Shown one piece after another: positions 37,127-46,459 of a DNA stretch of 46,518 nt; positions within the stretch are counted from its first letter, which is position 1, and the number at the start of each line of letters is the position of its first letter. The translations under genes and the position numbers were made by a program. Origin of the DNA: Gammaproteobacteria bacterium (GTDB taxonomy: Bacteria > Pseudomonadota > Gammaproteobacteria > Enterobacterales > Alteromonadaceae); the NCBI GenBank assembly GCA_013373245.1, contig JABXID010000122.1, positions 1-46,518 of the forward strand. The letters run 5' to 3'. The notes beneath the pieces were generated by a model. It was not told the DNA's origin, did no database searches, and saw only the letters and a list, made by a program, of their open reading frames with translations.

Positions 37127-37651
37127 ATGCCTAGAAAAACGATTAAAAGATTCTTACCTGATCACCAAAAAATAAAAGAAAACCGCGTGATCAACATGTT
37201 CGGTTCCTTATTACATGACGCAAATTTATGGCATTTAAACAGACGTTCAGCCCGCGGTGCATTTGCAATTGGTATGTTCAATGCGTTTGTGCCAGTACCT
37301 TTTCAAATGTACTTATCGGCATTTGCTGCTATCGTTTTTAAGGTTAACTTGCCTTTATCTGTTGCCTTAGTTTGGATCAGCAACCCGATCACCATGCCTC
37401 CGTTATTTTACGGCTGCTACAAAGTGGGCGAGTGGATTTTAGGCCCATCAGGCCATGAATTTGCTTTTGAAGCGAGTTGGGACTGGTTAGTTCAAAGCAT
37501 CGCAACCATAGGACCAACTTTCTTATTTGGCTGTTTCATTACCGGCCTATTTTGCTCTGTCGTATCTTATTTTGGTATTGACTACCTTTGGCGATACTCA
37601 GTTCGCAAAGCGTGGAAAAAAAGACAAGAGTTACGTAAACAAAAGACTTAA
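37127..37651 (+). CDS. DUF2062 domain membrane protein
   Basis: 174 residues from ATG 37127; a GTG at 37097 opens the frame earlier, but MPRKTIKRFLPDHQKIKENR is the usual family start. After NLWHLNRRSARGAFAIGMFNAFVPVPFQM come three hydrophobic segments and the ISNPITMPPLFYGCYKVGEWILG block that defines DUF2062. The C-terminal tail is strongly basic (RKAWKKRQELRKQK), probably cytoplasmic. Function is unknown. It diverges from comEC and is followed by pyrC 69 bases on. Confidence 0.9.
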   Translation: MPRKTIKRFLPDHQKIKENRVINMFGSLLHDANLWHLNRRSARGAFAIGMFNAFVPVPFQMYLSAFAAIVFKVNLPLSVALVWISNPITMPPLFYGCYKVGEWILGPSGHEFAFEASWDWLVQSIATIGPTFLFGCFITGLFCSVVSYFGIDYLWRYSVRKAWKKRQELRKQKT

Positions 37652-37720
37652 CGGTAAAAGGTTTAAGCAAATAATATTGCGGTAAACAACGCGTTACTAT
37701 CATTAACTAACAGGAATATT

Positions 37721-38755
37721 ATGACTGAAATCACAATTCAAACACCTGACGACTGGCATTTACATTTTCGCGACGGCGACATGTTACAAGAGACAGTACC
37801 AGCAACCGCACGTTGTTTTAATCGCGCTATCGTTATGCCGAATTTAGTGCCACCAGTGACTAATGCAACTATGGTGAATGAATACCGTGATCGGATATTA
37901 GCGGCTCGTCCAGAAGGCAGTGCATTTGAACCCTTGATGGTGTTGTATTTAACAAACGACACAAGCAAACAAGATATTATCGACGCTAAAGCGGCAGGTA
38001 CAATTGCCGCTAAATTATACCCTGCAGGTGCAACAACTAACTCAGACGCAGCCGTAAAAGCATTAGATGCCCTATTTCCGATTTTTGAAGAAATGGAAAA
38101 ACAAGGCATGCTGTTATTGATCCACGGTGAAGTTACTGATAATCACATTGATATTTTTGACCGTGAAAAAGAATTCATCGACCGTAATTTGAGCCGCATC
38201 GTTGCTGCGTTCCCAACGCTTAAAATTGTGTTTGAACACATCACAACCAAAGATGCAGTTGAATTTGTATTAGCTGCAGGTGACAACGTTGCTGCAACGA
38301 TCACCCCTCAACATTTGTTATTAAATCGTAACGATTTATTAGTGGGCGGTGTTCGTCCTCATAACTATTGTTTGCCAGTATTAAAGCGTAATATTCATCA
38401 ACAAGCACTTCGTGAAGTCGTGGCAACAGGCAACAAAAAGTTCTTTTTAGGCACGGATTCAGCACCACACGAAAAAGATAAAAAAGAGTCTGCTTGCGGT
38501 TGTGCAGGCTGTTACAGCGCATGGAGTGCATTAGAGTTATACACGCAAGTATTCGACGAGTTAGACGCTTTAGATAAGTTAGAAGGCTTCGCATCACATC
38601 ACGGTGCAGACTTTTACGGACTCCCTCGTAATGAAGGCTCGGTAACTTTAGTTAAAGAAGATTGGACAATTCCTGAATCAATCGAGTTACCTAATGGTCA
38701 TGACATAGTGCCGTTTTTTGGCGGACAGACATGTAGCTGGAAAATTAAGAGCTAA
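37721..38755 (+). CDS. pyrC: Dihydroorotase (class II)
   Basis: Zinc enzyme of pyrimidine synthesis, interconverting carbamoyl aspartate and dihydroorotate. The 344 residues match E. coli PyrC (348). First metal pair is HLHFRDGD (about 14-21), the carboxylated lysine is in [15 protein letters not shown] (near residue 98), LLIHGEVTD and FEHITTKDA give the other histidines, and [16 protein letters not shown] carries the catalytic Asp and substrate loop. A GGA lies six bases before the ATG. I see no clear PurR box upstream. A bidirectional terminator follows. Confidence 0.97.
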   Translation: MTEITIQTPDDWHLHFRDGDMLQETVPATARCFNRAIVMPNLVPPVTNATMVNEYRDRILAARPEGSAFEPLMVLYLTNDTSKQDIIDAKAAGTIAAKLYPAGATTNSDAAVKALDALFPIFEEMEKQGMLLLIHGEVTDNHIDIFDREKEFIDRNLSRIVAAFPTLKIVFEHITTKDAVEFVLAAGDNVAATITPQHLLLNRNDLLVGGVRPHNYCLPVLKRNIHQQALREVVATGNKKFFLGTDSAPHEKDKKESACGCAGCYSAWSALELYTQVFDELDALDKLEGFASHHGADFYGLPRNEGSVTLVKEDWTIPESIELPNGHDIVPFFGGQTCSWKIKS

Positions 38756-38782
38756 TTGTTCACTTGTTCAAATTGAGTAAAT

Positions 38783-38819
38783 AAAAGCCCTGAAAGATTA
38801 AATCGCTCAGGGCTTTTTT
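38783..38819. terminator. Bidirectional terminator between pyrC and pgm
   Basis: AAAAGCCCTGA (38783-38793) pairs perfectly with TCAGGGCTTTT (38807-38817), 13-base loop, with T-tract to 38819 on the plus strand and an A-run giving a U-tract for the minus strand. Fits the convergent genes. Confidence 0.9.
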
Positions 38820-38836
38820 AATCCTAAATTATAAAC

Positions 38837-40492
38837 TTACAAACCGGCGCTTTTGAACGCTTTTGAAACAATTGCTTGCGCTTCTGTTTCTAATTCAGCT
38901 AAGTGCTGTTCGCTCAAAAAGCTTTCCATGTAAATCTTATAGATATTCTCAGTTCCTGAAGGACGTGCTGCGAACCAACCATTTTCAGTAACTACTTTTA
39001 AACCACCGATAGCGGCACCATTACCAGGCGCTTCGGTTAAAATAGCTGTGATCTTTTCACCCGCTAATTCAGTTGAATCAATATCCGATGGCTTAAGATT
39101 TGACAATACTGACTTTTGCTCAGGATCCGCTGGCGCATCAATACGTTTATAAATTGGAGCGCCGTGTTTCGCCGTCAAGTCATCATAGTATTGAGAAGGA
39201 TTTTTGCCTGTTACTGCCAATATCTCAGCTGCTAACAATGCCAAAATGATACCGTCTTTATCTGTTGACCATACATCGCCTTTTTTGGTTAAAAATGATG
39301 CACCGGCACTTTCTTCACCACCAAACATTAGCTGGTGATTTTCCAAGCCATCCACGAACCATTTAAAACCAACAGGAACTTCGTAAACCTCTTTATCATT
39401 GTCTTTAGCAACACGGTCAATCAATGACGTGCTCACCAAAGTTTTACCTATTTTAAGTGATTTATCCCAGTCAGGACGATGTTTAGAAAGGTAATCAATA
39501 CATACTGCTAAATAATGGTTCGGGTTCATCAGTCCGTGAGTATTGGTAACTATGCCATGACGATCATAGTCTGGGTCATTTGCAACAGCGACATCAAAGT
39601 CATCTTTGAGCGCTATTAGGCTTGCCATAGCTGACGCTGACGAACAATCCATACGAATTTTTCCGTCTTTATCCAGCGTCATAAAACCAAATGTTGGATC
39701 AACGACATCACGAACTATGTTTAAATCGATACCATAAGTTTCTTTAATAATAGGCCAATATTCGATACCTGAGCCGCCTAACGGATCAACACCAATTTTA
39801 ACGCCTGCTTTTTTAATCGCATCGAAGTTTATAACGTCCTTAAGACCATCAACATAGTGCTTGATAAAGTCTTGTTCTTTTACAAAGCCTGTTTCCCAAG
39901 CTTGACTGAATGGATAAATATTAACGTCAACTAAGTCTTCTGCTAGTAACTTATTAGCTCGATCTTCAATCCATTTTGTCACTTTCCCATCAGCTGGACC
40001 GCCATGTGGAGGATTATATTTAATGCCACCATCTTGAGGTGGATTGTGGGAAGGCGTAATGATAATGCCGTCAGACAAAAACGACGGATGTTCTAGATTG
40101 TACTTAATGATCAAGTTCGAGATCACAGGTGTCGGAGTGTAACCTTTTCCTAACTGCACTCGCGTTTCCACTTCATTCGCAACTAACACTTCAATGGCGG
40201 AAGCAAATGCCGCTTCTGATAATGCGTGAGTATCAAAACCTAAAAACAATGGACCTTCGATATGCTGCTCTCGGCGATAATCACAAATCGCTTGTGTTAC
40301 TGCCAATATATGAGACTCATTAAAACTGGTATCTAACGCACAACCTCGGTGTCCAGACGTTCCAAACGCTACTTTTTCATTTGGATTATTTACCACGTCA
40401 GGTTCATTTAAATAGTAACTCGACATTAACCTCGGCACATTAATCAAGTCTGATTTTTGTGCTGGTTTGCCGGCATTTGGATGCAGTGCCAT
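38837..40492 (-). CDS. pgm: Phosphoglucomutase, alpha-D-glucose specific
   Basis: Interconverts glucose 1- and 6-phosphate, linking glycolysis to UDP-glucose and glycogen. The 551 residues match E. coli Pgm (546). [14 protein letters not shown] (about 42-55) opens domain 1; the phosphoserine loop is [19 protein letters not shown] (near 145-163); the magnesium loop is DPDYDRHG; the sugar loop GEESAGASF and the C-terminal phosphate loop [12 protein letters not shown] follow. It starts 12 bases after seqA, as in E. coli seqA-pgm. Confidence 0.97.
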   Translation of the reverse strand: MALHPNAGKPAQKSDLINVPRLMSSYYLNEPDVVNNPNEKVAFGTSGHRGCALDTSFNESHILAVTQAICDYRREQHIEGPLFLGFDTHALSEAAFASAIEVLVANEVETRVQLGKGYTPTPVISNLIIKYNLEHPSFLSDGIIITPSHNPPQDGGIKYNPPHGGPADGKVTKWIEDRANKLLAEDLVDVNIYPFSQAWETGFVKEQDFIKHYVDGLKDVINFDAIKKAGVKIGVDPLGGSGIEYWPIIKETYGIDLNIVRDVVDPTFGFMTLDKDGKIRMDCSSASAMASLIALKDDFDVAVANDPDYDRHGIVTNTHGLMNPNHYLAVCIDYLSKHRPDWDKSLKIGKTLVSTSLIDRVAKDNDKEVYEVPVGFKWFVDGLENHQLMFGGEESAGASFLTKKGDVWSTDKDGIILALLAAEILAVTGKNPSQYYDDLTAKHGAPIYKRIDAPADPEQKSVLSNLKPSDIDSTELAGEKITAILTEAPGNGAAIGGLKVVTENGWFAARPSGTENIYKIYMESFLSEQHLAELETEAQAIVSKAFKSAGL

Positions 40493-40504
40493 GTGATGTT
40501 TTCC

Positions 40505-41026
40505 TTAAATAAATTCTCTAAGTGTTTCCGCTTTGTCTTGCTCGTACCCTAGTGCAATTGCTGCCTCGTTTATAATCAGTTTCTTTCGAGGCGTATTATT
40601 ATTTGTCACAACCCAATATTCACTGTCTGGAATTTGTTTAGGTTTGATGCTGCTACCATGTGCTTCTAACTCTTCAGCACTTTTCGCAAAGTAGTTTCTT
40701 TCTCTGCCTTTCACTTCCAACACTTTTTGGAAATTTTCTGGATGAGCGCGATGTAACGCCGACAACAAAAACAAAAATCGGCCAACGGCGCCCTTCTGAG
40801 TTGCTACTTCTTCTTTATTTATCAGGTCAAAGACCGAGTTAGATTGTGCTAAAGGTTCACTTTGCTCGCTATTATCTGTCTCAACAGATACCGCAACTTC
40901 AGGAACGGGAGCGTTTGCATCACCTAATAACAAACGTCTCAGAATTTCAGAGGCACTTTCGCCAATGTTTTGAGTTTGTGATGCGATATATTGATAAAGG
41001 TCGTCTTCGATATGAATTGTTTTCAT
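40505..41026 (-). CDS. seqA: Negative modulator of replication initiation SeqA
   Basis: Binds hemimethylated GATC after replication and sequesters oriC, so its presence implies Dam methylation in this organism. The 173 residues (181 in E. coli) have the N-terminal ribbon-helix-helix oligomerisation domain (MKTIHIEDDLYQYIASQT, then GESASEILRRLL), an acidic linker (about 55-75), and the C-terminal GATC-binding domain with GAVGRFLFLLSALHRAHPENF and TNNNTPRKKLIINEA. It diverges from ybfF and precedes pgm. Confidence 0.96.
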   Translation of the reverse strand: MKTIHIEDDLYQYIASQTQNIGESASEILRRLLLGDANAPVPEVAVSVETDNSEQSEPLAQSNSVFDLINKEEVATQKGAVGRFLFLLSALHRAHPENFQKVLEVKGRERNYFAKSAEELEAHGSSIKPKQIPDSEYWVVTNNNTPRKKLIINEAAIALGYEQDKAETLREFI

Positions 41027-41159
41027 GCTTAAAATTTATAATGAGCCAAAAAATTTAATCAAGTTATTATAACTAAGTTAACGCAAGCCGAAACCCCAAT
41101 TGCATTAATTTTTCTGGTATATCAAAATAATAGACATCACTTTTTAATCAAACGACTCG

Positions 41160-41927
41160 ATGACTATTAATTTTCAGAAAATGGGACAAGGTGAGCCCAT
41201 TGTAATCATACATGGGCTTTTTGGCACATCCGATAACTTAAAACAGATCGCAAAAGCGTTGTCAGACACTCGCCTTGTTTACCTAATTGATTTACCGGGC
41301 CACGGCGGTTCTGACTCGACACATCCACTTTCTTTAGTAAACATGGCTAAGCGTATTCATGAGTTTTGTCAAAGTCAGTCGTTGAACAACTTCGATGTTC
41401 TAGGTCATTCATTAGGTGGCAAAGTAGCTATGGAACTAGCTCTTATGCAACCACTGCTCATTCGCTCCCTTATCGTGGCTGACATAGCTCCAGTTGAATA
41501 TCCAAGGCGTCACGATGCCATTATTCAAGGCTTACAATCGGTGGATTTAATCAACACGCCAAGTCGTCAGCAAGCTGATAAAACCTTGCAAACGTTAATA
41601 GATGACAGAGGCATTAGAGCATTTTTAATTAAAAGCTTAAAACGCGACAAAAGTAATTCTATGGCTTGGCAGTGGGATTTTGATTTACAAAACCTCGCCA
41701 AAGATTATGACTTGCTAATCAAAGCGCCGCGCAAAGGTGTATTTGATAAAAATACGCTGTTTATTATTGGCGGTGAGTCAAACTATGTATTGCCAGAACA
41801 TAAACAAGAGATCATTGAACGCTTCCCTAATGTAAAGGTAAAAGTGATTCAAAATGCCGGTCATTGGTTACACGCAGAAAAGCCTGTCGCTTTTGAGAAA
41901 ATATGTCGAGATTTTTTGAGCCAATAG
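41160..41927 (+). CDS. ybfF: YbfF alpha/beta-hydrolase (esterase)
   Basis: 255 residues, about the length of E. coli YbfF (254). Catalytic triad motifs: IHGLFGTSDNL oxyanion loop (about 18-28), nucleophile serine in VLGHSLGGKVAM (near residue 84), and the final histidine in QNAGHWLHAEKP (near 237). YbfF hydrolyses short acyl esters in vitro; its natural substrate is unsettled. Since the bio cluster lacks bioH, an esterase like this could be considered, but this is inference. Gene order ybfF-seqA-pgm is as in E. coli. Confidence 0.93.
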   Translation: MTINFQKMGQGEPIVIIHGLFGTSDNLKQIAKALSDTRLVYLIDLPGHGGSDSTHPLSLVNMAKRIHEFCQSQSLNNFDVLGHSLGGKVAMELALMQPLLIRSLIVADIAPVEYPRRHDAIIQGLQSVDLINTPSRQQADKTLQTLIDDRGIRAFLIKSLKRDKSNSMAWQWDFDLQNLAKDYDLLIKAPRKGVFDKNTLFIIGGESNYVLPEHKQEIIERFPNVKVKVIQNAGHWLHAEKPVAFEKICRDFLSQ

Positions 41928-41963
41928 CTGCAACTATCCTACGAATTTGATAGAATTCGCGAC

Positions 41964-42012
41964 CGTTTGAGCTGGTACTCTAATTTTTCACATATTTGAC
42001 TTAGCTCAAACG
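41964..42012. repeat. Inverted repeat between ybfF and the DUF2788 gene
   Basis: CGTTTGAGCT (41964-41973) and AGCTCAAACG (42003-42012) are perfect 10-base inverted copies 29 bases apart. A 9-base direct repeat GTACTCTAA occurs at 41975-41983 and again at 42026-42034, once inside the loop and once after the right arm. There is TTTT after the right arm (42014-42017), but the loop is long for a terminator. Confidence 0.5.
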
Positions 42013-42054
42013 CTTTTAGACAAGAGTACTCTAACATATTAGGTTAATGAGATA

Positions 42055-42276
42055 ATGACCCCAGAGCAGTATGCCTTAGCTGAAGTTGTCGGCTTAAACC
42101 TGTTTTTTGCAGGTGTTTTCTTTTTTATCGGTATGGCAATAAAAGACGTTTTAAATAAAGGCGATGTGCCTTTTTATGGTAAAGCGTTTGTATGGTTAGT
42201 TTTGTTTTTAGGATGTTTTGGATTCATTGCTAAAGGCTTCATTCAAATATTTTGGAATGCGAGTGGGTTAAGTTAA
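42055..42276 (+). CDS. DUF2788 family small membrane protein
   Basis: 73 residues with two hydrophobic helices (about 10-29 and 44-67) and a short charged loop KDVLNKGDVP. This matches DUF2788, small membrane proteins of unknown function found before ybfE in marine Gammaproteobacteria. Its stop overlaps the ybfE start in TAATG, so translation is likely coupled. Confidence 0.88.
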   Translation: MTPEQYALAEVVGLNLFFAGVFFFIGMAIKDVLNKGDVPFYGKAFVWLVLFLGCFGFIAKGFIQIFWNASGLS

Positions 42277-42551
42277 TGGCTAAAGTATCGGTTGATCGTA
42301 CGACCATCGACTTGTTTGCAACAGACAAACAACGCGGACGACCAAAAAGTTCACCATACAGCCGTGAACAACAATTACGGATCAATAAAAAGAATCAGCT
42401 TATGCGTGATAAACAAGCTGGTTTAAAACGAGTAGAAATTAAATTACACAGAGACTCTTATGACAAGGCCTCTGAAGTGGCACTAGAAAAAGGCATCAGT
42501 CGCTCTGAATTGCTAGCGCAACTTATCGAAGAATCATTGAAAAATTTATAG
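42276..42551 (+). CDS. ybfE: YbfE, ribbon-helix-helix protein of the LexA-regulated family
   Basis: 91 residues from the ATG at 42276. MAKVSVDRTTIDLFATDKQRGRPKSSP, then SREQQLRINKKNQLMRDKQAGLKRVEIKL, closely follow E. coli YbfE; the C-terminal part (RVEIKLHRDSYDKASEVALEKGISRSELLAQLI) reads as a ribbon-helix-helix (CopB-like) DNA-binding fold. In E. coli the gene is in the LexA regulon; I find no LexA box (CTGT N8 ACAG) upstream here. It precedes fldA by 13 bases, the same order as in E. coli. Confidence 0.93.
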   Translation: MAKVSVDRTTIDLFATDKQRGRPKSSPYSREQQLRINKKNQLMRDKQAGLKRVEIKLHRDSYDKASEVALEKGISRSELLAQLIEESLKNL

Positions 42552-42564
42552 AGGGTTATACCTA

Positions 42565-43089
42565 ATGGCAAGTGTAGGCATTTATTTTGGTAGTGATACA
42601 GGTAATACTGAGCACGTAGCAAAAATGATCCAAAAAGAACTAGGCAAAAGCCTTGTTGACGTTCATGACATTGCTAAAAGCACAAAAGAAGAAATTGCTG
42701 AATTCGATTTACTATTGTTCGGTATTCCAACTTGGTATTACGGTGAAGCTCAATGTGATTGGGACGATTTTTTCCCAGAGTTAGAGCAGATTGATTTCGA
42801 CGGCAAATTATACGCTATCTTCGGCTGCGGTGACCAAGAAGATTATGCTGAATACTTCCTAGACGCAATGGGCATGGTACGTGACATCGTGGACGGCAAA
42901 GGTGGTATTTTAATGGGTCTTTGGCCAACTGAAGGTTATGACTTTGTCGCATCTAAAGGCCTAGCTGATAATGATCACTTTGTTGGTTTAGGTATCGATG
43001 AAGACCGCCAACCAGAATTAACCGAACAACGTGTTAAACAATGGTGTGCTCAAATCACAGAAGAAATGTGTTTAGACGAGTTACGTTAA
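42565..43089 (+). CDS. fldA: Flavodoxin 1, long-chain
   Basis: FMN electron carrier that serves radical SAM enzymes such as BioB, as well as MetH and IspG/H. The 174 residues match long-chain FldA (176 in E. coli). The phosphate loop GSDTGNTEHVAKMI is at about 9-22, the first isoalloxazine loop in GIPTWYYGEAQCDWDDF (W and Y stacking), and GCGDQEDYAEYFLDAMG follows. A GAGGG lies before the ATG. A strong terminator follows. Confidence 0.97.
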   Translation: MASVGIYFGSDTGNTEHVAKMIQKELGKSLVDVHDIAKSTKEEIAEFDLLLFGIPTWYYGEAQCDWDDFFPELEQIDFDGKLYAIFGCGDQEDYAEYFLDAMGMVRDIVDGKGGILMGLWPTEGYDFVASKGLADNDHFVGLGIDEDRQPELTEQRVKQWCAQITEEMCLDELR

Positions 43090-43111
43090 TAAGCACATTG
43101 TAAATACAAAG

Positions 43112-43136
43112 AAGGCGCTGTTTCAGCGCCTTTTTT
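43112..43136 (+). terminator. fldA terminator
   Basis: AAGGCGCTG (43112-43120), loop TTT, CAGCGCCTT (43124-43132), then T-run to 43136. Perfect GC-rich intrinsic terminator for fldA. On the minus strand the tract after the stem is interrupted (CTTTG), so activity for the convergent transporter gene is possible but weaker. Confidence 0.92.
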
Positions 43137-43174
43137 ATTGATTAATAGATACTGTATAACAATGTTATTGAGTA

Positions 43175-44566
43175 CTACTGATGAGGTATCAGTAAATAAC
43201 AAACAGCGGCTACTAGTGTTGCGCCAATAATATTGAGTGCAACGCCCTGTCGAGCCATATCTTTGATCGTTAATTGCCCTGATGAAAATACAATTGAGTT
43301 CGGCGCGGTTGCAACGGGTAAACAAAAAGCAAAGCTGCACGAAACAACAGCTGGGATCATGATTAATTCAAGTGGCAATCCTTTCGACATAGCGACACTT
43401 GCGAGTATTGGCATAAACAAAGTCGCAGTCGCCGTATTGGATGTAACCTCGGTTAAAAATGACAACGAGATTGCCAATACAAACAGTAATATAAGCAGCG
43501 GTAAATCAAGCACAGAAGATAACGCGTTACCAATCAACTCACTTAATCCAGAGGCAGCAAAGCCTTTAGCCAAGCAGATCCCACCGCTAAATAGAATCAA
43601 CATATCCCAAGGGATAGTTTTAGCGTTACTCCACGTCAATAAAGGTTGATTATTACTGCCTGGTACAATTGCCATTAACAAAACTCCCGCTAATGCAATT
43701 GTTGCATCGCCTACCAAGGTCATCCCTGTTAATTCGGACCAGCCACCAAACGGTACCTTTCTTGTGATCCATAACAGCACAATTATACCGAAGACCAACA
43801 AAGCTCGTTTTTCACTCAATGACCAGCTTGTCATTTTAGGTAAAGACAACACAGTGTTAAGTTTAACGCCACGTGTTAACCACAAAGCGACTGCTGGAAT
43901 TGTTACAATGACAATCGGCACGCCTATCGTCATCCAATGAACAAATCCAAATTCTTGACCGGCAAAGTTTTCGTAAACGGAAGCAAAGATCACATTAGGA
44001 GGCGTACCTATTAACGTACCGACACCGCCAATACTTGCTGAATAAGCTAAGCCCAACAGCAAAGCGATGGTAAATCGTTTATCTTCACTTGAAGCAGCAA
44101 TTGCCACCGCGACTGGTAATAATGCTAAGACAGTTGCAGTATTTGAAATCCACATCGACAAAAAAGCGCTAGCGCACATAAATGAAAACACAATGCGAAA
44201 CGCGCTGGTGCCGCCAATAAACTGAATGATGTTAAAAGCGATACGTTTATGAACGTTAGATGCTTCCAACCCTTTCGCCATTAAAAATGCCCCCATCAAC
44301 AGTATGATCACATGATTACCAAACGATGAAGACGCTTCTTTAAAGTCAATCACGCCAAATGCAGGCAATAAAATAAAAGGTAATAAAGAGGTAAAAGGAA
44401 TCGGAACGGCTTCAGTTATCCACCAATAACCGACCCAAATTGTCACGGCAAGAGTTAATGAGATCTCTTTCGTTTGCTCCAAACCGTAATTAACCGCTAA
44501 AAAAGTGATAACGGCCATAAGCGGCGCCAACAGCAGATGTTTATTATTGTTAAAAGCTGTTGTCAT
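43175..44566 (-). CDS. DASS/SLC13-family sodium:anion symporter
   Basis: 463-residue inner-membrane transporter with about eleven hydrophobic segments. Two SNT motifs of the DASS family sit in the two inverted halves: MWISNTATVLALLPVA (near 135-150) and EVTSNTATATLFMPI (near 375-390); both build sodium and carboxylate sites. VGTLIGTPPNVIFASV is also typical. Members carry dicarboxylates, citrate or sulfate; dicarboxylates are most likely but not shown. It begins 14 bases after nagZ and may share its transcript, yet nothing in the muropeptide pathway explains it. Confidence 0.9.
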   Translation of the reverse strand: MTTAFNNNKHLLLAPLMAVITFLAVNYGLEQTKEISLTLAVTIWVGYWWITEAVPIPFTSLLPFILLPAFGVIDFKEASSSFGNHVIILLMGAFLMAKGLEASNVHKRIAFNIIQFIGGTSAFRIVFSFMCASAFLSMWISNTATVLALLPVAVAIAASSEDKRFTIALLLGLAYSASIGGVGTLIGTPPNVIFASVYENFAGQEFGFVHWMTIGVPIVIVTIPAVALWLTRGVKLNTVLSLPKMTSWSLSEKRALLVFGIIVLLWITRKVPFGGWSELTGMTLVGDATIALAGVLLMAIVPGSNNQPLLTWSNAKTIPWDMLILFSGGICLAKGFAASGLSELIGNALSSVLDLPLLILLFVLAISLSFLTEVTSNTATATLFMPILASVAMSKGLPLELIMIPAVVSCSFAFCLPVATAPNSIVFSSGQLTIKDMARQGVALNIIGATLVAAVCYLLIPHQ

Positions 44567-44580
44567 TTTTATATTTTCCT

Positions 44581-45618
44581 TTAGATATTGTTTATTTTGT
44601 CAATCAAACCATTAGCGTATTGCCAAATAATGGACTGTTTAACGTCATGCATTCTAGGTTTATTTTTAACCATCAGAGAATTTGCTGGAGAAGACACTTG
44701 TCCTAAGTCCACTGTACAATTATCTAATATCTCAGCTACGCCCTCCGGCGTATTACACACCAGCAACATATCACACCCAGCACTTGCAGCTTTATGTGCT
44801 TTTTCCGGATACGTTAAATGTTCGCCGGCGCCTACCATGGATAAATCATCACTGAATATGGCGCCTTTAAAACCTAATTGCTGTTTAAGTATCGTCTGCA
44901 ACCAAAATCTACTGTAACCCACTGGTGACGAGTCAACTTTGTCAAATTGCACATGAGCTGGCATTAGTCCGAATAATGTATTATTTTCAAGCATTGCGGT
45001 AAATACGGCTAAGTCAGTTTGTTTAATCTCTTCGAAACTACGCTCATCTATTGGTGCAGCAATATGACTATCGGCTTTTGTTGAACCGTGCCCGGGAAAG
45101 TGTTTGCCTATAGAAGCCATGCCCGCTTGTTGCATCCCATTACACCAATATATCGCGTATTCTATGGTTTTAGATACTGAGCTGCTAAATGCTCTATCAC
45201 CAATAACCTCCGAACCTCTTTCCAAATCAAGCACAGGTGCAAAACTTAAATCTATATCATGCGCTAAACATTCTGACGCCAATAACCAAGCAACTGAACT
45301 GATGCCTTGACGAATTTCATCAACAGGTGCTGATTTAAAATATTGTTCAAACCTTCCCATCGCTGGTACTTGAGTAAACTCATCCGAACGAAAGCGTTGT
45401 ACACGTCCACCTTCATGGTCAACAGCAACTAATAAGGGCTTACCTGCTGCTTTACGCGCATTTTTGATTAATGTTCGAAGTTGCTCTGATGATTCAAAGT
45501 TTCGGCTAAATAAAATCAAGCCGCCAATTAAATCATGTGACAACATTTCAGCTTCAATTTGAGTAAGTTCCACGCCAGCCAAATCCATCATGACCGATTG
45601 TTTAGCAAGTGAAATCAA
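44581..45618 (-). CDS. nagZ: Beta-N-acetylhexosaminidase NagZ
   Basis: Cytosolic GH3 enzyme that removes GlcNAc from anhydro-muropeptides in peptidoglycan recycling; its product influences AmpR-type beta-lactamase control in some bacteria. The 345 residues (341 in E. coli) show VAVDHEGGRVQRF (65-77), GDRAFSSS, the KHFPGHGSTKADSH loop (K172-H173, H178) and the nucleophile Asp in IFSDDLSM (254-261). The start overlaps the stop of the TetR-type gene by four bases, so translation is coupled; psrA-nagZ order is also seen in Pseudomonas. Confidence 0.96.
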   Translation of the reverse strand: MISLAKQSVMMDLAGVELTQIEAEMLSHDLIGGLILFSRNFESSEQLRTLIKNARKAAGKPLLVAVDHEGGRVQRFRSDEFTQVPAMGRFEQYFKSAPVDEIRQGISSVAWLLASECLAHDIDLSFAPVLDLERGSEVIGDRAFSSSVSKTIEYAIYWCNGMQQAGMASIGKHFPGHGSTKADSHIAAPIDERSFEEIKQTDLAVFTAMLENNTLFGLMPAHVQFDKVDSSPVGYSRFWLQTILKQQLGFKGAIFSDDLSMVGAGEHLTYPEKAHKAASAGCDMLLVCNTPEGVAEILDNCTVDLGQVSSPANSLMVKNKPRMHDVKQSIIWQYANGLIDKINNI

Positions 45619-46241
45619 CTAGCGAACCCCGCTGCTAAATATGGCAGCAACTGATCAACTATCTTTTCAGGCGTCATTTCTAAATCAAAATCTGACCTTG
45701 AAATGTCGATTAAAGCTTCTGAAGCAGCCAATGTAAAAACCGAGGTGCCTATTGTAAAATGCAAGCGCCAAAACACTTCCGACGGAGTAAGTTGAGGCAT
45801 TGTTTTATGAAAACATTGTTGAATGACTTGCAGCGATTCACCGTACTTTTCCGTAATAAAACGACGTAAATGGCCTTGAAAGTCTACATAACCGCGCCCT
45901 ATTAGCTTTAGAAAAAATACAGAGCCGTCTTTATTAATAGAATTGAGCGCCAACAACGGCGACTTAAAACACTCAAACAATTCAGATACTGAATAATTTT
46001 TATTGCACTTCTCCAATGTTTCAATTTTTTCAAGCAACAAAGGAACAAAACGCTCCAAATAACGATCGACCACGGCTTTTATCAAGTCTTTTTTTGAGCC
46101 AAAGTGGTAGTTAACAGAAGCTAGATTCACACCAGCCTTCGCGGTAATTTCACGCATAGAGGTTTCTGCAAAACCTGAGTTGGCAAATAACGCTTCGGCA
46201 GCATTCAAGATTTTAACTTTAGTGGTTATTTTTGAAGTCAT
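45615..46241 (-). CDS. psrA: TetR-family regulator, PsrA-like
   Basis: 208 residues. The N-terminal TetR HTH covers about residues 8-55 (ILNAAEALFANSGFAETSMREITAKAGVNLASVNYHFGSKK region) and closely resembles PsrA of Pseudomonas and Shewanella, which represses fatty-acid degradation genes and senses long-chain acyl groups. The helical C-terminal ligand domain follows. The psrA-nagZ order seen in Pseudomonas supports the name. An AAAAC N4 GTTTT palindrome lies 10 bases before the start and suggests autoregulation. Ligand and targets here are inferred. Confidence 0.82.
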   Translation of the reverse strand: MTSKITTKVKILNAAEALFANSGFAETSMREITAKAGVNLASVNYHFGSKKDLIKAVVDRYLERFVPLLLEKIETLEKCNKNYSVSELFECFKSPLLALNSINKDGSVFFLKLIGRGYVDFQGHLRRFITEKYGESLQVIQQCFHKTMPQLTPSEVFWRLHFTIGTSVFTLAASEALIDISRSDFDLEMTPEKIVDQLLPYLAAGFAS

Positions 46242-46250
46242 ATTTTGTTT

Positions 46251-46264
46251 AAAACGAACGTTTT
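46251..46264. promoter_or_regulatory. Candidate PsrA operator (autoregulation)
   Basis: AAAACGAACGTTTT: arms AAAAC and GTTTT around four bases. It fits the AAAC N4 GTTT core reported for PsrA sites in Pseudomonas. It begins 10 bases upstream of the psrA start codon, in the leader or promoter. Confidence 0.6.
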
Positions 46265-46372
46265 ATAAAAAATTAATGCCGTTAGACTATGGCGCTTCTT
46301 TGTAAAATACAACGATAATTTGTTTCGTTGTACATAAATGACTCAATCAGCATCAGCGGTTGTAAAAACGTC

Positions 46373-46401
46373 TTGATTTTTAACTTAGTGATGATTAGGA
46401 T
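46373..46401 (+). promoter_or_regulatory. Candidate tRNA-Val promoter
   Basis: TTGATT (46373-46378) and TAGGAT (46396-46401) spaced by 17 bases, followed by a GC-rich discriminator (CGCCG) just before the expected start near 46408. Such a discriminator is usual for stable RNA promoters under stringent control. Confidence 0.55.
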
Positions 46402-46459
46402 ACACGCCGTCTTAAGGACAATATCTTCCGATGTTATCAACGATATAATATCAAACGAT

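Noticed and set aside
37652..37720. PurR-like site upstream of pyrC
   Set aside because: GCGGTAAACAACGCGTTAC only loosely resembles the PurR palindrome and lacks its symmetric centre.
42040..42276. LexA box expected before ybfE
   Set aside because: No CTGT N8 ACAG match; the CTG N7 CAG inside the DUF2788 gene has the wrong spacing.
43233..43649. 138-residue open frame on the plus strand inside the DASS transporter gene
   Set aside because: Antisense to membrane segments with SNT motifs of a real transporter; no domain recognisable.
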